Below, piece by piece: positions 1 to 8,308 of a DNA stretch of 64,000 bases. A program made the position numbers and the translations under genes. Each line of letters begins with the position of its first letter. Within the stretch, counting starts at the first letter, position 1. The stretch is from Rhizobium sp. CC-YZS058 (GTDB taxonomy: Bacteria; Pseudomonadota; Alphaproteobacteria; Rhizobiales; Rhizobiaceae): positions 3,374,001 to 3,438,000 of the forward strand of contig NZ_JAYESJ010000001.1 of the NCBI RefSeq assembly GCF_034720595.1, written 5' to 3'. Below the pieces are notes generated by a model that saw only the letters and a list, made by a program, of their open reading frames with translations, ran no database searches and was not told the DNA's origin.

Positions 1-693
1 ATCGCCGCAGTGGCGAAACTCGCCGACAGCGTCGGCGGCAAGCTGGTCGTGGACAATGTCTTTGCGACGCCGCTGCTGCAGAAGCCGCTGGAGCTCGGCG
101 CTCATGTCGTCGTCTATTCGGCCACCAAGCACATCGACGGCCAGGGCCGGTGCCTGGGCGGCGTCATCCTTTCGTCCAAGGACTGGATCGACGAGCATCT
201 GCACGATTATTTCCGCCATACCGGCCCGTCCCTGTCGCCCTTCAACGCCTGGACCCTGCTGAAGGGCATCGAGACGCTGCCGCTGCGCGTCGGGCAACAG
301 ACGGCCAATGCCGCCCTGGCAGCCGATTTCCTGGCCGATCAGGCACAGGTGGCGCGCGTCATCTATCCGGGCCGCAAGGACCATCCGCAGGCCGAGATCA
401 TCGCCCGCCAGATGAAGGGCGGCTCGACGCTCGTCTGCTTCGAGCTGAAGGGCGGCAAGGAAGCGGCTTTTGCCCTGCAGGACGCGCTGAAGATCATCCG
501 CATCTCCAACAATCTCGGCGATTCCAAGAGCCTGATTACCCACCCCGCCACGACGACGCACAAGAACCTGACGGACGAAGCCCGCGCAGAACTCGGCATT
601 TCGCCCGGCACCGTTCGCCTTTCGCTCGGCATCGAGGACGGCGCCGATCTGGTGGAAGACCTGGCACAGGCGCTGCGCAGCGTTTCGGCCTGA
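1..693 (+). CDS. metZ: O-succinylhomoserine sulfhydrylase, 3' part
   Basis: PLP-dependent enzyme of the Cys/Met metabolism family that forms homocysteine from an acylated homoserine and sulfide in methionine synthesis. The reading frame is open from base 1, so the N-terminal part lies outside the window; about 230 codons are visible, against roughly 390 to 400 for the family. Visible hallmarks are the [12 protein letters not shown] region VDNVFATP, the Schiff-base lysine in YSATKHIDGQGR (codon at 127-129), and the C-terminal SLGIEDGADLVEDLAQAL. The GTG at base 10 is an internal codon, not a start. The choice of MetZ over cystathionine gamma-synthase rests on the GQGR context and on the apaG neighbour, which is usual in rhizobia. 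Confidence 0.93.
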   Translation: MAAVAKLADSVGGKLVVDNVFATPLLQKPLELGAHVVVYSATKHIDGQGRCLGGVILSSKDWIDEHLHDYFRHTGPSLSPFNAWTLLKGIETLPLRVGQQTANAALAADFLADQAQVARVIYPGRKDHPQAEIIARQMKGGSTLVCFELKGGKEAAFALQDALKIIRISNNLGDSKSLITHPATTTHKNLTDEARAELGISPGTVRLSLGIEDGADLVEDLAQALRSVSA

Positions 694-827
694 TCTGCAA
701 AGCCGGACCGCGGCAGGTCTGCCCTGCTGCGGCCCGTTTCGATCGCGCACAGCAACACGCATCTGTTATCGTTCGGGAAACGATCTTGTCTTAGACTTCA
801 GCCAGGAACGCTGGAGACTTTGGAAGC

Positions 828-1220
828 ATGTACCGCGCGCTGACACGCGATATCGAGGTGACAGTCGAGCCCTATTATCTGGAAGAGCAATCTGACCCGG
901 ACGATGGTCGCTATGTCTGGGGCTATCGCATCCAGATTGCCAACCATTCCTCCCGAACCGTGCGGCTGATGACCCGCTACTGGCACATCACCGATGAGAA
1001 CGGGCAGGTGGACGAGGTCAACGGGCCGGGCGTGATCGGCGAACAACCCGTGCTCAACCCCGGCGAAAGCTTCGAATATTCCTCCGGCTGCCCGCTCGAC
1101 ACACCCTCCGGCATGATGTTCGGCCACTATTCCATGATCACGGCCGATGGCGAAACCTTCACCGTCGATATTCCGGCTTTCTCGCTGGATGCACCGGGGC
1201 TGACGCGGACGTTGAATTGA
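828..1220 (+). CDS. apaG: ApaG domain protein
   Basis: Small protein of 130 residues consisting of one ApaG/DUF525 domain with a fibronectin-III-like beta fold. The E. coli homologue has been linked to Co2+/Mg2+ resistance, but the biochemical role is still poorly defined. Diagnostic stretches are [44 protein letters not shown] and the GHYSMI region. The length is normal. The start is the ATG preceded by a GGA-rich stretch. It lies 134 bases downstream of metZ on the same strand, and the two may be cotranscribed. Confidence 0.93.
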   Translation: MYRALTRDIEVTVEPYYLEEQSDPDDGRYVWGYRIQIANHSSRTVRLMTRYWHITDENGQVDEVNGPGVIGEQPVLNPGESFEYSSGCPLDTPSGMMFGHYSMITADGETFTVDIPAFSLDAPGLTRTLN

Positions 1221-1324
1221 AGGCAGGACGCAAGCCGAACGCATCGCGTGGCCGCATCGCCAACCGCCAAGCGACGGCGCTATGCTCGAACATTTCGGGA
1301 AGCTTCTATCCCAGATCGTCCTGC

Positions 1325-1357
1325 CAGAAAAACCAAAGCCACCCCGAAGGGTGGCTT
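1325..1357 (-). terminator. Intrinsic terminator downstream of the mazF-like gene
   Basis: Read on the minus strand, an AAGCCACC / GGTGGCTT stem closed by a TTCG-type loop (1336-1357) is followed by a T-rich tract (TTGGTTTTTC). It lies about 85 bases past the stop of the minus-strand toxin-like gene and can end that transcript. It could also act on apaG transcripts from the other side, but no T-run follows it on the plus strand. Confidence 0.6.
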
Positions 1358-1440
1358 GGCGACGAACTCCCGTTGCCGGGCGGCGAAAGGGCTTTTGACC
1401 CCCGCAGATGATGCTAATATGAAGCCGATCCTTCGTCTGG

Positions 1441-1923
1441 TCAAGAGCAATCTTTGAGAGGCGCGGCGAGAGCTTGAGACATCAGGGTCAGGACAGATTG
1501 GAGCTCCTTCGAGGAGAGCCTGGGAACCTGTCCTCTCACCTGCCTCAACCGGCTCGTTGCGACCATGCAGGGGTGGTCGCACAAAATCCAGCTGCGACGG
1601 TTATCGAGGCGCTCCTGCACAGCGCGGCTGGTTTCGATGGCCATCGGATCGGTTTCATTGCTGCGTGCGGTCGAGAACGGCAGGACGGTGACCTTGCCGT
1701 GGAGGGTGTTTCTGCGGCTCACGATCACACACGGTCGCGTCTTCCACATTTCCGGCAATGCGGTGTCCCGTCGGTCGTTGAAGGCGCACCAGTAGACGTC
1801 GCCGACGCGCGGCGCGGCGCGGATGACCGGCTTGTAACGGCGGGGAAAGTGAGACGCGTCCACAGCGACGATCTGGGCAAGAAACTCGGCGATCCAGAGG
1901 TCTGAATCATGGGCCTGCTCCAT
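1441..1923 (-). CDS. PemK/MazF-like endoribonuclease toxin, apparently orphan
   Basis: Protein of 160 residues with a MazF/PemK core beginning near residue 40: VGDVYWCAFNDRR, then KTRPCVIVSRRN, HGKVTVLPFST and the C-terminal SWILCDHPCMVATSRL. MazF/PemK toxins are ribosome-independent mRNA interferases, usually about 110 residues; here about 38 residues precede the core. The ATG at 1923 is the first possible start in the frame, because no ATG, GTG or TTG occurs between it and the upstream in-frame stop. No antitoxin gene is recognisable on either side, which is unusual for a type II toxin. The gene has its own downstream terminator and lies between apaG and hslO. The family call is good; toxic activity is inferred. 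Confidence 0.72.
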   Translation of the reverse strand: MEQAHDSDLWIAEFLAQIVAVDASHFPRRYKPVIRAAPRVGDVYWCAFNDRRDTALPEMWKTRPCVIVSRRNTLHGKVTVLPFSTARSNETDPMAIETSRAVQERLDNRRSWILCDHPCMVATSRLRQVRGQVPRLSSKELQSVLTLMSQALAAPLKDCS

Positions 1924-2059
1924 CCCTTCGCCACCTGCCCCGTTAGACTTGCCTGTCTTCCGGATCTCGAGCGCCCGGCTCGCTCCGTATCCGAAAAGCT
2001 TATCAGTTTCTTCTTAAATTCGGCAAGGGTGTGCCGCAGGCGTGCAGGCTGTGCGCACG

Positions 2060-2090
2060 AAAAAGCCGGAGGCACTGTCTGCCCCCGGCT
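2060..2090 (-). terminator. Intrinsic terminator of hslO
   Basis: On the minus strand an AGCCGGGGGC / GCCTCCGGCT hairpin with one mismatch and a 7-base loop is followed directly by TTTTT. It starts about 30 bases after the hslO stop and separates hslO from the mazF-like gene. Confidence 0.75.
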
Positions 2091-2118
2091 GACCCGGATT
2101 CGTTCAAGGACCGCCGCT

Positions 2119-3105
2119 CTACTGCGGCCGCACCTCCGTTGCCTCGAAGCGGTAGGTGGTCGAGCAGAACTCGCAGGTCACCGAGATGGCGCCATCTTCC
2201 AGCGAGGCGTCGATCTCCTCCTGGCTGAGGCTGGCGAGAACGTCGCGCAGCCGTTCGCGCGAGCAGGTGCAGCGGTCATAGACCGGCTGCGGCGGATAGA
2301 CCCGAACGCCGCGCTCATGGAACAGGCGGTAGAGCAGACGCTCGGTGCCAACCATCGGATCAGTCAGTTCGTCGGCGTCGATCGTCTCGACCATGACACG
2401 GGCCTCGTCCCATAGATCATCGATCTCCGCCGGCATGTCCTCGGCGCCATCGCCGCCCGGCAGGTCCGGCTGGCGCATGCGCTCCGGCGCCTCGGGCAGG
2501 AACTGGGCGACCATGCCCCCTGCCCGCCAGCGATGGCGCGGCTTGCCGTTCTCGTCACGATCGAGCAATTCGGCGACGCCGAGCCGCACCTTGGTCGGGA
2601 TCTGTTCGGACTGGCGGAAGTAGACCCCGGCAATCTCCTCGAGCGAGGCACCGTCGAGCGGCACGATGCCCTGGTAGCGTTGCGTGTGCGCACCCTGGTC
2701 GATGGTGAAGGCAAGAATCCCTTCGCCCAGCAGGTCCTGGGGCTGGGTGTCGCCGCGCTCCACTGCCTGCGCCAGCGCCGCCTCGTCATAGCGGGCATAG
2801 GCGCGGACGCGATCGGGCGTGGAGAAATCCGCGACGACCAGATCCACCGGACCATTGCTCTTGGTCTGGATGATCAGCTTGCCCTCGAACTTGAGCGAGG
2901 TGCCGAGCAGGACGGTGAGGACCACCGTTTCCGCCACCAGCCGGGCCACCGGCAGCGGGTAGTTGTGGCGCTCGAGAATGGCGTCGAGCATCGGGCCCAG
3001 CTGGACGGCGCGGCCGCGCACGTCGAGCCCTTCGACCTGGAAGGGCACGACATGATCGTCGCCGGCGAAATCGAACTGGCCGAGGCTATGGCTCTCCTGC
3101 GTCAT
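2119..3105 (-). CDS. hslO: Redox-regulated holdase chaperone Hsp33
   Basis: Cytoplasmic chaperone activated by oxidation, 328 residues. The N-terminal Hsp33 domain shows DDHVVPFQVEGLDVRGRAVQLG. The C-terminal redox switch carries the four zinc-binding cysteines in the expected CxC and CxxC arrangement: C279 and C281 (DRCTCSRERL), C311 and C314 (CEFC). Zinc release and disulfide formation at these residues activate holdase function in the family. The start ATG at 3105 follows a GGAG with 8-base spacing. In rhizobia the gene commonly follows argF as here, and it is on the same strand, but 239 bases and possible hairpins separate the two. Confidence 0.96.
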   Translation of the reverse strand: MTQESHSLGQFDFAGDDHVVPFQVEGLDVRGRAVQLGPMLDAILERHNYPLPVARLVAETVVLTVLLGTSLKFEGKLIIQTKSNGPVDLVVADFSTPDRVRAYARYDEAALAQAVERGDTQPQDLLGEGILAFTIDQGAHTQRYQGIVPLDGASLEEIAGVYFRQSEQIPTKVRLGVAELLDRDENGKPRHRWRAGGMVAQFLPEAPERMRQPDLPGGDGAEDMPAEIDDLWDEARVMVETIDADELTDPMVGTERLLYRLFHERGVRVYPPQPVYDRCTCSRERLRDVLASLSQEEIDASLEDGAISVTCEFCSTTYRFEATEVRPQ

Positions 3106-3190
3106 ACTCTACGCTCCTTTCCTGCCTGCAAGCGGCGCATCGCGCATCGGCCTGCAGGATAGCGACGGGCACGCACTTGATAAAGCACCG

Positions 3191-3291
3191 GGACGGCAGG
3201 GGTTCCAGCCGTCCGGCCTTGCGCGATGCGCCGGCATCCGTGTGGGGTGATCATCACAAAACAAGACAGGCGCCAAGAGCTTCCTCCTGGC
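3191..3291 (-). terminator. Two hairpins between argF and hslO, possible argF terminator
   Basis: Two stem-loops follow argF on the minus strand. The first (3291-3272) is GCCAGGAG / CTCTTGGC with a 4-base loop and one mismatch, followed by a loose T-rich stretch. The second (3214-3191) is GGACGGC / GCCGTCC with a 10-base loop. Neither has a strong T-tract, so partial termination or RNA stabilisation is also possible. Confidence 0.4.
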
Positions 3292-3344
3292 ACCCGTCGT
3301 CGAGGCTTAGATCGGGATGACGCCCGTTCCTTTCAAGGGCAGGC

Positions 3345-4262
3345 TCAGAGCGCGCCGAGGCACCAGGCAAGGATGGATTTCTGCGCGTGCAGCCGGTTCT
3401 CGGCCTCGTCGAAAACGACAGACTGCGGACCGTCGATGACCTCGTCCACCACCTCCTCGCCGCGATGGGCTGGCAGGCAATGCATGAAGAGCGCCTTGGG
3501 GTCGGCCCGCTGCATCAGGGCCGGATTGACCTGGAAGGGCTGGAAGACATTGTGGCCGCGCGCGCGATGCTCCTGGTTCATCGACACCCAGGTATCCGTC
3601 ACCACGCAGTCGGCGCCCTCGACCGCCTTTTCCGCGTCATGGCAGAGCATGACATCGCCGCCATTGTTGCGCGCCCAGTTGAGGAAGCGATCCTCCGGCT
3701 CGGAGCCGAGCGGCACGGCCATGGTCATGCGGTAGCCGAAGCGGGCCGAGCCTTCGATGAAGGAGTGGAGCACATTGTTGCCGTCGCCCGTCCAGGCGAT
3801 CGTCTTGCCCTTGACCGGTCCGTGATGCTCCTCGAAGGTCATGATATCGGCCATGATCTGACAGGGATGCGTGGCATCGGTCAGGCCGTTGATGACCGGC
3901 ACGGTCGCATGTTCGGCAAGCTCCATCAGCCGGGTGTGGTCGGTGGTGCGGATCATGATGGCGTCGACATAGCGCGACAGCACCTTGGCCGTATCGCCGA
4001 TCGTCTCGGCCCGGCCGAGCTGCATTTCCGTGCCGGAGAGAAACAGTGTCTCGCCGCCGAGCTGGCGCATGCCGACATCGAAGGACACGCGGGTGCGGGT
4101 CGACGGTTTTTCGAAGATCATCGCGAGCATCTTGCCGGCCAGCGGTTTCTCCGCCGTGCCCGCCTTGGTGGCCGCCTTTCGCTCCCGCGCATCCTCGATG
4201 ATCGCGCGCAGGTGTTCTCCGGTCATCGCGGACAGATCGAGGAAATGTCGGGTCTCGGCCAT
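3345..4262 (-). CDS. argF: Ornithine carbamoyltransferase
   Basis: Catalyses ornithine plus carbamoyl phosphate to citrulline in arginine biosynthesis. The protein has 305 residues, the usual length. The carbamoyl-phosphate loop STRTR is at residues 54-58 ([14 protein letters not shown]). The HPCQ motif is in [11 protein letters not shown], and the ornithine-binding HCLP motif is in [13 protein letters not shown]. The start ATG has an AAGGA upstream. It follows argD by 77 bases on the same strand, so the two are probably one operon driven from the promoter upstream of argD. Confidence 0.97.
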   Translation of the reverse strand: MAETRHFLDLSAMTGEHLRAIIEDARERKAATKAGTAEKPLAGKMLAMIFEKPSTRTRVSFDVGMRQLGGETLFLSGTEMQLGRAETIGDTAKVLSRYVDAIMIRTTDHTRLMELAEHATVPVINGLTDATHPCQIMADIMTFEEHHGPVKGKTIAWTGDGNNVLHSFIEGSARFGYRMTMAVPLGSEPEDRFLNWARNNGGDVMLCHDAEKAVEGADCVVTDTWVSMNQEHRARGHNVFQPFQVNPALMQRADPKALFMHCLPAHRGEEVVDEVIDGPQSVVFDEAENRLHAQKSILAWCLGAL

Positions 4263-4339
4263 GAAATGCGGTCCTTCTCAAAATCGGAATGCCGGGCGTC
4301 GGAACGCCCGGCCTGGAAAAACGAAACCGTTGGTTGGGA

Positions 4340-5542
4340 TCAGGCGCTGGCGCGCTGCTGCTCGACGCGGGTCAGCTGCTCGGCGGCGCGTTCCAGCCGG
4401 GCCAGACCCTCGCGCGCCTCGTCCGCGCTGGTGACCAGTGGCGGCAGCAGGCGGATGACGTTTTCGCCCGCGGGCACTGCCAGCATCTTCTCAGCACGGA
4501 TCGCCTTGAGGAGATCGGCCGCCGGCACCACGGCCTTGATGCCGAGCATCAGCCCGTCGCCACGGATCTCGGCGATCACGTCGGGATAGCGGTCGGCCAG
4601 AGAGGCGAGACCTTGGCGAAAGACCAGCGCCACGTCGCGCACATGCTCGAGGAACCCTTCGGCCAGCACGACGTCGAGCACGGCATTACCGACGGCCATG
4701 GCCAGCGGATTGCCGCCATAGGTAGACCCGTGCGTGCCGGCGATCATGCCCGAGGCCGCTTCGGCCGTTGCCAGGCAGGCGCCGAGCGGGAAGCCGCCGC
4801 CGATGCCCTTGGCCACAGCCATGATATCCGGCGTGACGCCCGACCACTCATGGGCGAAGAGCTTGCCGGTCCTGCCGATGCCGCACTGGACCTCGTCGCA
4901 GATGAGCAGCAGGCCGAACTCGTCGCAGAGCTGCCGCAGCGCCTGCATGAATTCCTTCGATGCGAGGCGGATGCCGCCTTCGCCCTGGATCGGCTCGATG
5001 AGGATGGCCGCCGTCTCGTCGGTGATCGCATCCTTGACGGCCGTCAGATCGCCGAAGGGCACCTGAACGAAGCCGGGGGTCTTCGGGCCGAAGCCTTCGA
5101 GATACTTCGCCTGGCCGCCGGCAGCGATGGTTGCGAGCGTCCGGCCGTGGAAGGCGCCCTCGAAGGTGATGATGTGGAAGCGCTCCGGCCGGCCCTTGGA
5201 GAACTGGTAGCGGCGCGCCGTCTTGATGGCGCATTCCAGGGCTTCCGCGCCGGAATTGGTAAAGAAGACCTTGTCTGCGAAAGTGTTGGCCGTCAGACGC
5301 GCCGCAAGCTTCTCCTGCCCTGGGATCTCGTAGAGATTGGAGAGATGCCAGATCTTTTCCGCCTGCTCCTTGAGCGCGGCGACCAGATGCGGATGCGCAT
5401 GGCCGAGCGAATTGACGGCGACGCCGGCCGCGAAATCGAGATAGCGGTTGCCATCCTCCGTCGTCAGCCAGACCCCCTCGCCGCGCTCGAAGCGGAGGGG
5501 CGCACGCATATAGGTGTCGTAAAGCGGCGTGGCCTCGGTCAT
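4340..5542 (-). CDS. argD: Acetylornithine aminotransferase
   Basis: Class III PLP aminotransferase for the N-acetylornithine step of arginine synthesis (family members may also act on succinyldiaminopimelate). The protein is 400 residues from [13 protein letters not shown]. This start is chosen because AAGGAG lies 8 bases upstream; the frame is open for 20 more codons but without a better site. Motifs seen are [17 protein letters not shown] (PLP phosphate site), [23 protein letters not shown] (PLP-binding Asp) and the Schiff-base lysine in [14 protein letters not shown]. It is first of an argD-argF unit. Confidence 0.96.
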   Translation of the reverse strand: MTEATPLYDTYMRAPLRFERGEGVWLTTEDGNRYLDFAAGVAVNSLGHAHPHLVAALKEQAEKIWHLSNLYEIPGQEKLAARLTANTFADKVFFTNSGAEALECAIKTARRYQFSKGRPERFHIITFEGAFHGRTLATIAAGGQAKYLEGFGPKTPGFVQVPFGDLTAVKDAITDETAAILIEPIQGEGGIRLASKEFMQALRQLCDEFGLLLICDEVQCGIGRTGKLFAHEWSGVTPDIMAVAKGIGGGFPLGACLATAEAASGMIAGTHGSTYGGNPLAMAVGNAVLDVVLAEGFLEHVRDVALVFRQGLASLADRYPDVIAEIRGDGLMLGIKAVVPAADLLKAIRAEKMLAVPAGENVIRLLPPLVTSADEAREGLARLERAAEQLTRVEQQRASA

Positions 5543-5674
5543 GACGTGGAACTCCTTCGCTTGGCCGCCACCGCCGCGCGCTGAACGCGGTCTTTCAAGC
5601 AACGGCGCCTTCCCTTGCCGGCCGGCGCGGACCTCCGCGTGGCCGTCCGGTGCTCGAAACGGCCCGGAACAATG

Positions 5675-5698
5675 AAAAATGCCGCCTTGGCGGCGGCA
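5675..5698 (-). terminator. Terminator-like hairpin at the 5' end of the argD leader
   Basis: On the minus strand TGCCGCC / GGCGGCA with a 5-base loop is followed by TTTTTC, which is the form of an intrinsic terminator. It begins at about the predicted transcription start of the argD promoter, roughly 130 bases before the argD start codon. It may be a 5'-stabilising stem, or an attenuator or terminator for a transcript arriving from further upstream. No leader peptide was recognised. Confidence 0.4.
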
Positions 5699-5703
5699 GC
5701 GGC

Positions 5704-5732
5704 ACTATTGTCATTCCGTGCCTTTCTGTCAA
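5704..5732 (-). promoter_or_regulatory. Sigma-70-type promoter for argD-argF
   Basis: On the minus strand a perfect TTGACA -35 (5732-5727) is separated by 17 bases from AATAGT (5709-5704), a 4 of 6 match to the -10 consensus. The predicted start near 5697 gives an untranslated leader of about 155 bases before argD. The 488-base argD-gcrA interval holds this promoter on the minus strand and the GANTC-rich gcrA promoter on the plus strand; I see no further gene in it. Confidence 0.6.
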
Positions 5733-5848
5733 CAAAACTCCCGCTTTTGTCGAGGTTTGCGGCGCATGAAACCATGCGCGTCACGCATCACCGACAGGCT
5801 TGCAAAATGATCACACCGACGGAGCAAGTTGGGGAAAACTCAAAAATC

Positions 5849-5994
5849 GATTCGGGCCGATTCCGGCGACTCTTGTCACGGAGTCACCCCATCTCTAGGT
5901 TAACTCTCAATTGCTAGACGCATGCGGCGGACCTAGTCACCAAAAGAGTCAAGGCGTTGTGGTTTCGGAGCTTCCGGAACACGGTGAGGGATTC
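5849..5994 (+). promoter_or_regulatory. gcrA promoter region with six GANTC (CcrM) sites
   Basis: GANTC, the methylation target of the cell-cycle methyltransferase CcrM, occurs at 5849, 5859, 5868, 5881, 5946 and 5990. A candidate promoter is CTTGTC (5872-5877), 17 bases, then CTAGGT (5895-5900). The site at 5868-5872 touches the -35 and the one at 5881-5885 lies in the spacer. GcrA is known to act with sigma-70 at promoters carrying methylated GANTC, so methylation-dependent autoregulation is a reasonable inference. A TTAA-N7-TTGC element at about 5900 only weakly resembles a CtrA box. Confidence 0.6.
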
Positions 5995-6030
5995 GCTCTC
6001 CGAAATGCCTGGGATGGGAGACACGAGAGC

Positions 6031-6585
6031 ATGAACTGGACGGATGAGCGCGTTGAGAAACTCAAGAAGCTTTGGGCCGAAGGCCTGAGCGCGAGTCAGA
6101 TTGCCGCGCAGCTCGGCGGCGTAAGCCGCAATGCCGTGATCGGAAAGGTGCATCGCCTGTCCCTGCCGGGTCGTGCCAAGGCGGGCGGCAGCGCGCCGGC
6201 GGCTACGCGTCCGAAGCGGCCCGCGACCCCCGTTCGTCCGGTTTCCGCGGCGCCGGCCACGCAGGCACAGGAACAGCCCCGCGCCGTGGCGCCGCGTCCG
6301 GCAGCCCGCGCCACCAGCCCGATGGTTATCCATGAAACGCAGGACCGCGCTGTCGCTCTCTTCGAGGACGCCCAGCAGCCGGCCAATACCAACATTGCAT
6401 CGCCCTCGTCGCGCAAGCTGGCGCTGACGCAGCTGACCGACCGGACCTGCAAATGGCCGATCGGCGATCCGATGAAGGACGAGTTCCACTTCTGCGGCAA
6501 CGATGCGCCGGATACGTCGCCCTACTGCACCTTCCATGCCCGCCTCGCCTACCAGCCCTCTGCCGAGCGCCGCCGCATGCGCTGA
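6031..6585 (+). CDS. gcrA: Cell-cycle transcriptional regulator GcrA
   Basis: Alphaproteobacterial cofactor of sigma-70 RNA polymerase that couples CcrM methylation state to transcription of division and cell-cycle genes. The protein is 184 residues from MNWTDERVEKLKKLWAEG; the frame is open upstream, but this is the conserved GcrA N-terminus and has GGGAG before it. Residues 1-45 form the helix-turn-helix DNA-binding domain (SASQIAAQLGGVSRNAVIGK). A Pro/Ala-rich linker follows. The C-terminal sigma-interacting domain has CKWPIGDP, FHFCGN and YCTFHARLAYQP. It is monocistronic with a strong terminator. Confidence 0.96.
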   Translation: MNWTDERVEKLKKLWAEGLSASQIAAQLGGVSRNAVIGKVHRLSLPGRAKAGGSAPAATRPKRPATPVRPVSAAPATQAQEQPRAVAPRPAARATSPMVIHETQDRAVALFEDAQQPANTNIASPSSRKLALTQLTDRTCKWPIGDPMKDEFHFCGNDAPDTSPYCTFHARLAYQPSAERRRMR

Positions 6586-6612
6586 GTGCGCAAACGGAAA
6601 ACGAATGAGAAG

Positions 6613-6650
6613 AAGCCCTTCCCGCCTCGTGTTCGGAAGGGCTTTTTCGT
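6613..6650 (+). terminator. Intrinsic terminator of gcrA
   Basis: A 10-bp perfect stem AAGCCCTTCC / GGAAGGGCTT (6613-6622 and 6635-6644) is followed by TTTTTCG. It starts 27 bases after the gcrA stop. The same stem faces the 3' end of the convergent phoB gene and may serve both. Confidence 0.85.
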
Positions 6651-6687
6651 TCGTGCCGGGGTGTGAAGCGTCCGGCCGAGGGTCCGA

Positions 6688-7371
6688 TCAGCCTTCCAGC
6701 GAATAGCCGGCGCCGCGCACGGTGCGGATGACGTCCTGCATGTTGGCGAAGTTCAGCGCCTTGCGCAGCCGGCCGACATGAACGTCGACCGTGCGTTCAT
6801 CGACATAGATGTCATGTCCCCAGACGCCGTCGAGCAATTGCGAGCGCGAAAAGACGCGGCCCGGCGAGGACATGAAGAATTCCAGCAGGCGGAACTCCGT
6901 CGGGCCGAGACGCACCTCGCGGCTCTTGCGATGCACGCGATGGGTCTCGCGGTCGAGCTCGATATCGCCGCATTTCAGGAGCGAGGAGAGCACTTCCGGC
7001 CGGGCTCGCCGCAGCATGGCGCGCACCCGCGCGATCAGTTCCGGCGTAGAGAACGGCTTGACGACATAATCGTCGGCTCCTGTCGCCAGGCCACGGACGC
7101 GCTCGCTCTCTTCGCCGCGTGCGGTCAGCATGATGATCGGCAGCCGCTCCGTTTCATTGCGCTGGCGCAGACGCCGGCAGAGCTCGATGCCGGACACGCC
7201 CGGCAGCATCCAGTCGAGGATGAGCAGGTCCGGCAGGCGCTCCTGCAGGCGGATCTCCGCTTCGTCGCCGCGCGCGATCGTATCGACCTCGAAGCCCTCC
7301 GCCTCGAGATTGTAGCGGAGGAGAACGCTCAGCGCCTCTTCATCTTCAACGACTGCTATCTTGGGTTGCAT
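6688..7371 (-). CDS. phoB: Phosphate regulon response regulator PhoB
   Basis: OmpR/PhoB-family two-component regulator that, when phosphorylated by PhoR, binds Pho boxes and activates phosphate-starvation genes. The protein is 227 residues. The receiver domain has the acidic pocket VVEDEE and the phospho-acceptor D53 (LLILDWMLPG), with conserved Lys in DDYVVKPFS. The C-terminal winged helix shows RVFSRSQLLDGVWGHDIYVDERTVDVHVGRLRKAL. It is the last gene of the Pho block, 186 bases downstream of phoU. Confidence 0.97.
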   Translation of the reverse strand: MQPKIAVVEDEEALSVLLRYNLEAEGFEVDTIARGDEAEIRLQERLPDLLILDWMLPGVSGIELCRRLRQRNETERLPIIMLTARGEESERVRGLATGADDYVVKPFSTPELIARVRAMLRRARPEVLSSLLKCGDIELDRETHRVHRKSREVRLGPTEFRLLEFFMSSPGRVFSRSQLLDGVWGHDIYVDERTVDVHVGRLRKALNFANMQDVIRTVRGAGYSLEG

Positions 7372-7557
7372 TTCATCCTACTCCCATCCCGCGCCGGCGG
7401 TCCGGCGTGCGGGGATCACAACTGGCCGCAAGGGCCCTTCTTGCTGTCCGGCCCCGGAGGCCGGCGGGTCAGTGCACAGTGAGGGTACCGCGCCGCCAGC
7501 GCCGTTGAACGCAGGCGGGACCGCCCTGAGACACGGGGCGCGCGGCAGCCGGATCAC

Positions 7558-8268
7558 TCAGGTGGCGAGCGCACCCACCGTGTTTGCGGAATCATCCTTG
7601 GGGCGCTCGCCGAGCGGCTGGGCGCCGGTGGTCATGTAGTAGATCGTTTCCGCGATGTTGGTCGCGTGGTCGCCGATCCGCTCGATGTTCTTCGCGCAGA
7701 ACAGAAGATGCGTGCAGGAGGTGATGTTGCGCGGATCTTCCATCATGTAGGTCAAGAGCTCGCGGAACAGCGAGGTGTAGATGGCGTCGATCTCGCTGTC
7801 GCGCTCGCGAATGCTCTTGGCCTTTTCGGCCGAGCGCGAGGCATAGACATCGAGCACTTCCTTGAGCTGCATCAGCGCCAGTTCGGCGAGATGTTCGAGC
7901 CCACGGGCGAGCTGGCGCGGCAGGCTGGTGCTGGACACCGCGATCACCCGCTTGGCCGTGTTCTTGCCGAGATCGCCCACCCGCTCGAGATCGGCGGCAA
8001 TGCGGATGGAGCCCATGATCTCGCGCAGATCCGCCGCCATCGGCTGGCGCTTGGCGATGGTCACGATCGCCTTTTCGCCGATCTGGCGCTCGGCATCGTC
8101 GAGTACGACATCGTCGGAAATGACCTTCTGGGCGAGGCCCAGATCGGCATTGACGAGGGCGCGCACGGATTCGGCGACCATCTGCTCGGCGAGCCCGCCC
8201 ATTTCGGAAATGCGGCGGCTCAGATATTTCAGGTCTTCATCATAAACGGAAACGATATGGCTGGCCAT
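7558..8268 (-). CDS. phoU: Phosphate signalling/transport regulator PhoU
   Basis: PhoU links the PstSCAB transporter to PhoR and restrains Pho signalling when phosphate is plentiful. The protein is 236 residues with the two-repeat three-helix-bundle pattern of the family. Hallmarks are VSVYDEDLKYLSRRI at the N-terminus, the metal-binding repeat RIAADLERVGDLGKNTAKR in the first half and its counterpart AKNIERIGDHATNIAETIYYM in the second. It lies 40 bases after pstB, so cotranscription is likely. Confidence 0.97.
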   Translation of the reverse strand: MASHIVSVYDEDLKYLSRRISEMGGLAEQMVAESVRALVNADLGLAQKVISDDVVLDDAERQIGEKAIVTIAKRQPMAADLREIMGSIRIAADLERVGDLGKNTAKRVIAVSSTSLPRQLARGLEHLAELALMQLKEVLDVYASRSAEKAKSIRERDSEIDAIYTSLFRELLTYMMEDPRNITSCTHLLFCAKNIERIGDHATNIAETIYYMTTGAQPLGERPKDDSANTVGALAT

Positions 8269-8308
8269 GGTCCTGTCCTTGTCTCAAGAGGCGCGGCGGG
8301 CACGGGCC

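Noticed and set aside
1924..2075. Possible antitoxin before the mazF-like gene (minus strand, with a stretch reading LEIRKTGKSNG)
   Set aside because: The motif hints at a MazE/AbrB-type antitoxin, but the frame has no start codon and is open for only about 30 codons before a stop.
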